From LD21 sp963715785 (GTDB lineage: Bacteria > Bacteroidota > Bacteroidia > Bacteroidales > VadinHA17), in contig OY970276.1 in the NCBI GenBank assembly GCA_963715785.1, positions 1,178,001-1,242,000 on the forward strand: a stretch of 64,000 bases of DNA. The letters are read 5' to 3'. Shown here piece after piece: positions 62,064 through 64,000 of the stretch. The position numbers and the translations under genes are program-made. The notes below the pieces were generated by a model that did not search any database, was not told where the DNA came from, and worked only from the letters and a program-made list of their open reading frames with translations. Positions within the stretch are counted from its first letter, which is position 1; every line of letters begins with the position of its first letter.

Positions 62064-62080
62064 TCAAAGTACTTTTAACT
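62064..62080 (+). promoter_or_regulatory. Palindromic operator, copy 1 (AAAGTACTTT)
   Basis: TCAAAGTACTTTTAACT contains the perfect palindrome AAAGTACTTT (62066-62075) and lies 8 bases before the membrane protein ATG. It overlaps ACTTTG-N5-CAAAGT just upstream. The identical 17 bases recur before creD at 63010-63026. Confidence 0.6.
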
Positions 62081-62088
62081 TAGCCAAA

Positions 62089-62688
62089 ATGGAAACAGAA
62101 ACTGATTATTCAGGGGATATAAAAACCATTAAAAGGATCATGGAGGAATCTTCAAGATTTCTGTCACTGAGTGGCCTGTCAGGGATCTTTGCCGGCTTTC
62201 TTGCATTTTTGGGAGGATTCGTTGTTCATTTTCTCCTGCTCCGGAAAAACTTTAATGACAGTTCAGCTCTGAAACGCGAAATTTTAGCGGTTGCTCTGAT
62301 TGTACTGGTGCTGGCCCTAACCGGTTCATTTTATTTTTCAATTAGAAAAGCCAGGCACAAAGGGCAAAAAGTCTGGACGCCTGTTTCAAGACGGCTGCTT
62401 TTGAATTTGGTTATCCCTCTTGCCACGGGAGGATTTTTTATTGCTATTCTATACATTGAGAGCCAATATCAGCTAATTGTTCCTGCCATGTTAATTTTCT
62501 ATGGACTTTCGCTGGTGAGTGCAGGGAAGTTCACCTATAGCGAGATCTTTTATCTTGGTATGGCAGAACTTTTGACCGGATTTCTGGCTGCCATATTTCA
62601 GAATTTTTTTATTCCATTCTGGATTTTCGGATTTGGTTTTCTTCATCTCGTCTATGGTTTAATAATGTACAGAAAATATCAAGGATGA
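62089..62688 (+). CDS. Hypothetical six-helix membrane protein of a CreD cluster
   Basis: Protein of 199 aa with a hydrophilic start (METETDYSGDIKTIKRIMEESSRFLSLSG) and about six TM helices, arranged as LSGIFAGFLAFLGGFVVHFLLL, LAVALIVLVLALTGSFYF, LLLNLVIPLATGGFFIAILY and three more to the C-terminus. I do not recognise a named family; such proteins often accompany a winged-helix regulator and CreD in Bacteroidota. ATG at 62089 is preferred over GTG at 62059, which would place coding sequence over the operator. The stop overlaps the regulator start in ATGA. Confidence 0.78.
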   Translation: METETDYSGDIKTIKRIMEESSRFLSLSGLSGIFAGFLAFLGGFVVHFLLLRKNFNDSSALKREILAVALIVLVLALTGSFYFSIRKARHKGQKVWTPVSRRLLLNLVIPLATGGFFIAILYIESQYQLIVPAMLIFYGLSLVSAGKFTYSEIFYLGMAELLTGFLAAIFQNFFIPFWIFGFGFLHLVYGLIMYRKYQG

Positions 62689-62981
62689 AAACCGACATTT
62701 CAGGCTTAAATAAATTGTTTGAGAACAGGGTAAGACTTGGAATTATGTCGATTCTGGTTGTCAATGATTCGGCAGATTTCAATGATCTGAAGGAATCCCT
62801 TGATGTTACCGACGGTAACCTGGCAAGTCATTTGAAGGCACTTGAAGAAAGCAATGTCATAAAGGTTAATAAGCAATTTATCGGCAGAAAACCAAACACC
62901 AGCTATTCGGTTACTGAAAATGGTAACGCCTTGTTCCGCAATCATATAAATGCCCTCGAAAACCTTATAAAATCGCGTTAA
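62685..62981 (+). CDS. Winged-helix DNA-binding regulator (HTH_34/ArsR-like)
   Basis: Small regulator of 98 aa consisting of little more than a winged helix: LNKLFENRVRLGIMSILVVND, DFNDLKESLDVTDGNLASHLKALEESNVIKVNKQFIGRKPNTSYSVTENG. This matches the PF13601-type winged-helix domain. There is no ligand or metal site. It is translationally coupled to the upstream membrane gene and lies 58 bases before creD. Both flanking genes share the AAAGTACTTT palindrome, so I propose that it binds this sequence. Confidence 0.88.
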   Translation: MKTDISGLNKLFENRVRLGIMSILVVNDSADFNDLKESLDVTDGNLASHLKALEESNVIKVNKQFIGRKPNTSYSVTENGNALFRNHINALENLIKSR

Positions 62982-63009
62982 TATTTTTTTTGCATATTCA
63001 CTTTGCACT

Positions 63010-63026
63010 TCAAAGTACTTTTAACT
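63010..63026 (+). promoter_or_regulatory. Palindromic operator, copy 2 (AAAGTACTTT)
   Basis: Identical to the 17 bases at 62064-62080, with ACTTTG 5 bases before CAAAGT as in copy 1. It ends 13 bases before the creD ATG. Confidence 0.6.
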
Positions 63027-63039
63027 AATACTCACTGCT

Positions 63040-64000
63040 ATGAAAATTGAAATTGATGAAAACAAAAAATGGCAGCACTCCCTTACAATAAAGATAGTGC
63101 TGCTCGCATTCCTCGGGCTCTTTTTGCTGATACCCCTGGAAATGATCAAACTGATCATTAAAGAAAGACAAAAAACTTCCGAAGATGTAAAAAAGGAAAT
63201 CGCATTTCAGTGGGCGGGTCCGCAAGTCATATCAGGGCCCGTACTGAATATTCCGGTCAGAATGTATCCTGCCAAAAAGGATGCAGAACCTTATATCCGG
63301 GTTTTTCACATTATGCCGGAAACCCTTAATTTTAATGGAGAAATCCAGACCGAAAAAAGACACAGAAGCATCTACCAGGCTGTAGTTTATACTACGAACC
63401 TTAATATCTCGGGGAATTTTGTCATTCCGGAACTTCCAAAAGATGAAAACAGTGAAATCCTATGGAAAGCTGCTTATTATACTGCCGGGATAAGCGATAA
63501 CAGGGGACTTAAAGGCAAGATCAGGTTAAAAACAGATTCTGCAAGTTTTGAGGCTGTCCCGGGATTAAAGGATTCTGATCTTTTCAAGTCAGGCATTAGT
63601 TTTCCCGCTAATATTTCATCGGAGTCGGGCCGGATTGATTTCTTACTGAATCTTAATGTTTCCGGTTCTGAAGGTCTTAGTTTTACGCCTGTTGGAAAGT
63701 CCACCGAAATAGTTCTTTCTTCCAAATGGAATTCGCCAGGCTTCATGGGCAGCTTCCTTCCGGTGGAAAGAAAAGTAAGTGACTCGGGGTTCCAGGCAAA
63801 ATGGCTTGTCACCAACCTCAACAGAAATTTCCCGCAGGTTTGGTCAGGAAGCTTTTTTGACCCGGATAAAGATTCATTCGGCGTAAACTTCATTCTTCCG
63901 GTTGATCATTATCAGAAAGCCCTGAGAAGCGCAAAATATGGAATACTTTTTATAGCGCTGACCTTTCTTGCACTGATTTTTGCTGAAATGACAGTAAAAG
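63040..64000 (+). CDS. creD: Inner-membrane protein CreD (3' end beyond window)
   Basis: CreD-family inner-membrane protein, 320 codons visible, about two thirds of the usual length. A first TM helix (about 16-36, LTIKIVLLAFLGLFLLIPLEMI) is followed by the periplasmic part: ERQKTSEDVKKEIAFQWAGPQVISGPVLNIPV, IMPETLNFNGEIQTEKRHRSIYQAVVYTTNL and FLPVERKVSDSGFQAKW. It ends at the second TM helix, YGILFIALTFLALIFAEM. CreD expression is linked to colicin resistance and envelope state in enterobacteria. An antisense frame at 63893-63477 is a shadow. Confidence 0.93.
   Translation, partial: MKIEIDENKKWQHSLTIKIVLLAFLGLFLLIPLEMIKLIIKERQKTSEDVKKEIAFQWAGPQVISGPVLNIPVRMYPAKKDAEPYIRVFHIMPETLNFNGEIQTEKRHRSIYQAVVYTTNLNISGNFVIPELPKDENSEILWKAAYYTAGISDNRGLKGKIRLKTDSASFEAVPGLKDSDLFKSGISFPANISSESGRIDFLLNLNVSGSEGLSFTPVGKSTEIVLSSKWNSPGFMGSFLPVERKVSDSGFQAKWLVTNLNRNFPQVWSGSFFDPDKDSFGVNFILPVDHYQKALRSAKYGILFIALTFLALIFAEMTVK

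Noticed and set aside
63477..63893. 138-codon minus-strand frame near the window end
   Set aside because: It is the antisense shadow of creD, whose frame continues through the region with family motifs.
1..64000. tRNA, rRNA, CRISPR arrays, prophage genes or complete insertion sequences
   Set aside because: Looked for T-loop motifs, regular direct repeats with spacers, and transposase or phage proteins on both strands; none found.

Overview
The window is a chromosomal stretch of a Bacteroidota genome, most like Bacteroidales/Marinilabiliales-type environmental lineages. The evidence is lineage-typical gene content (DUF4271, PorT-like barrels, PF17131 LolA-like protein, Bacteroidota-type alternative complex III), repeated TAnnTTTG promoter -7 boxes, weak Shine-Dalgarno sites, and G-rich intergenic repeats of the CCCCCAACCCCC kind. 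An alternative complex III and a caa3-type oxidase point to aerobic or microaerobic respiration. I see no tRNA, rRNA, CRISPR array, prophage or complete insertion sequence.

Layout. 1-8.3 kb: the 5' part of yidD (minus), a membrane zinc peptidase with a sigma-54-like promoter, and a seven-gene minus-strand operon (TetR regulator, LolA-like carrier, two LolC/E-like permeases, LolD-like ATPase, outer-membrane barrel, ICMT/PEMT-like methyltransferase) that reads as a self-regulated trans-envelope lipid or lipoprotein system. 8.3-13.1 kb: a GH16-fold protein that has lost its catalytic carboxylates and carries four copies of an unfamiliar repeat, then an ECF sigma / anti-sigma / barrel-protein unit. 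13.1-13.9 kb: G/C-rich repeats around a decayed DUF559 nuclease gene. 13.9-31.7 kb: mostly housekeeping and signalling (MoeB/ThiF-like, PepE, AsmA-like, a histidine kinase, U32, MnmH, a degenerate hybrid kinase, RsgA, a phosphofructokinase with pyrophosphate-type residues, an FNR-like regulator, a PHP phosphatase, a GH127 lipoprotein). 31.7-46.5 kb: MntP, Dtd, a frameshifted MFS pump, DeoC, DUF4271-HemD-RnpA-CtpA, QueD-PolA-MoaD-MoaE, an acyl-CoA ligase and a Tat-type superoxide dismutase.

46.7-60.4 kb is a respiratory island. SCO-CtaD-CtaE-CtaF-CtaC-CtaB run on the plus strand and converge on a minus-strand alternative complex III operon, ActA-B-C-D-F-E. Quinol electrons should pass from ActABCDEF to the cytochrome c domain of the caa3 oxidase, with SCO loading copper and CtaB making heme O. 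60.8-64 kb: an unknown lipoprotein, a terminator plus palindromic repeat, and a membrane protein / winged-helix regulator / CreD set with a shared palindromic operator.

Three conserved genes (MFS, hemD, actC) each carry a single-base frameshift whose repair restores an expected full-length protein. At least hemD and actC should be needed by this organism, so assembly or read errors are the first explanation.
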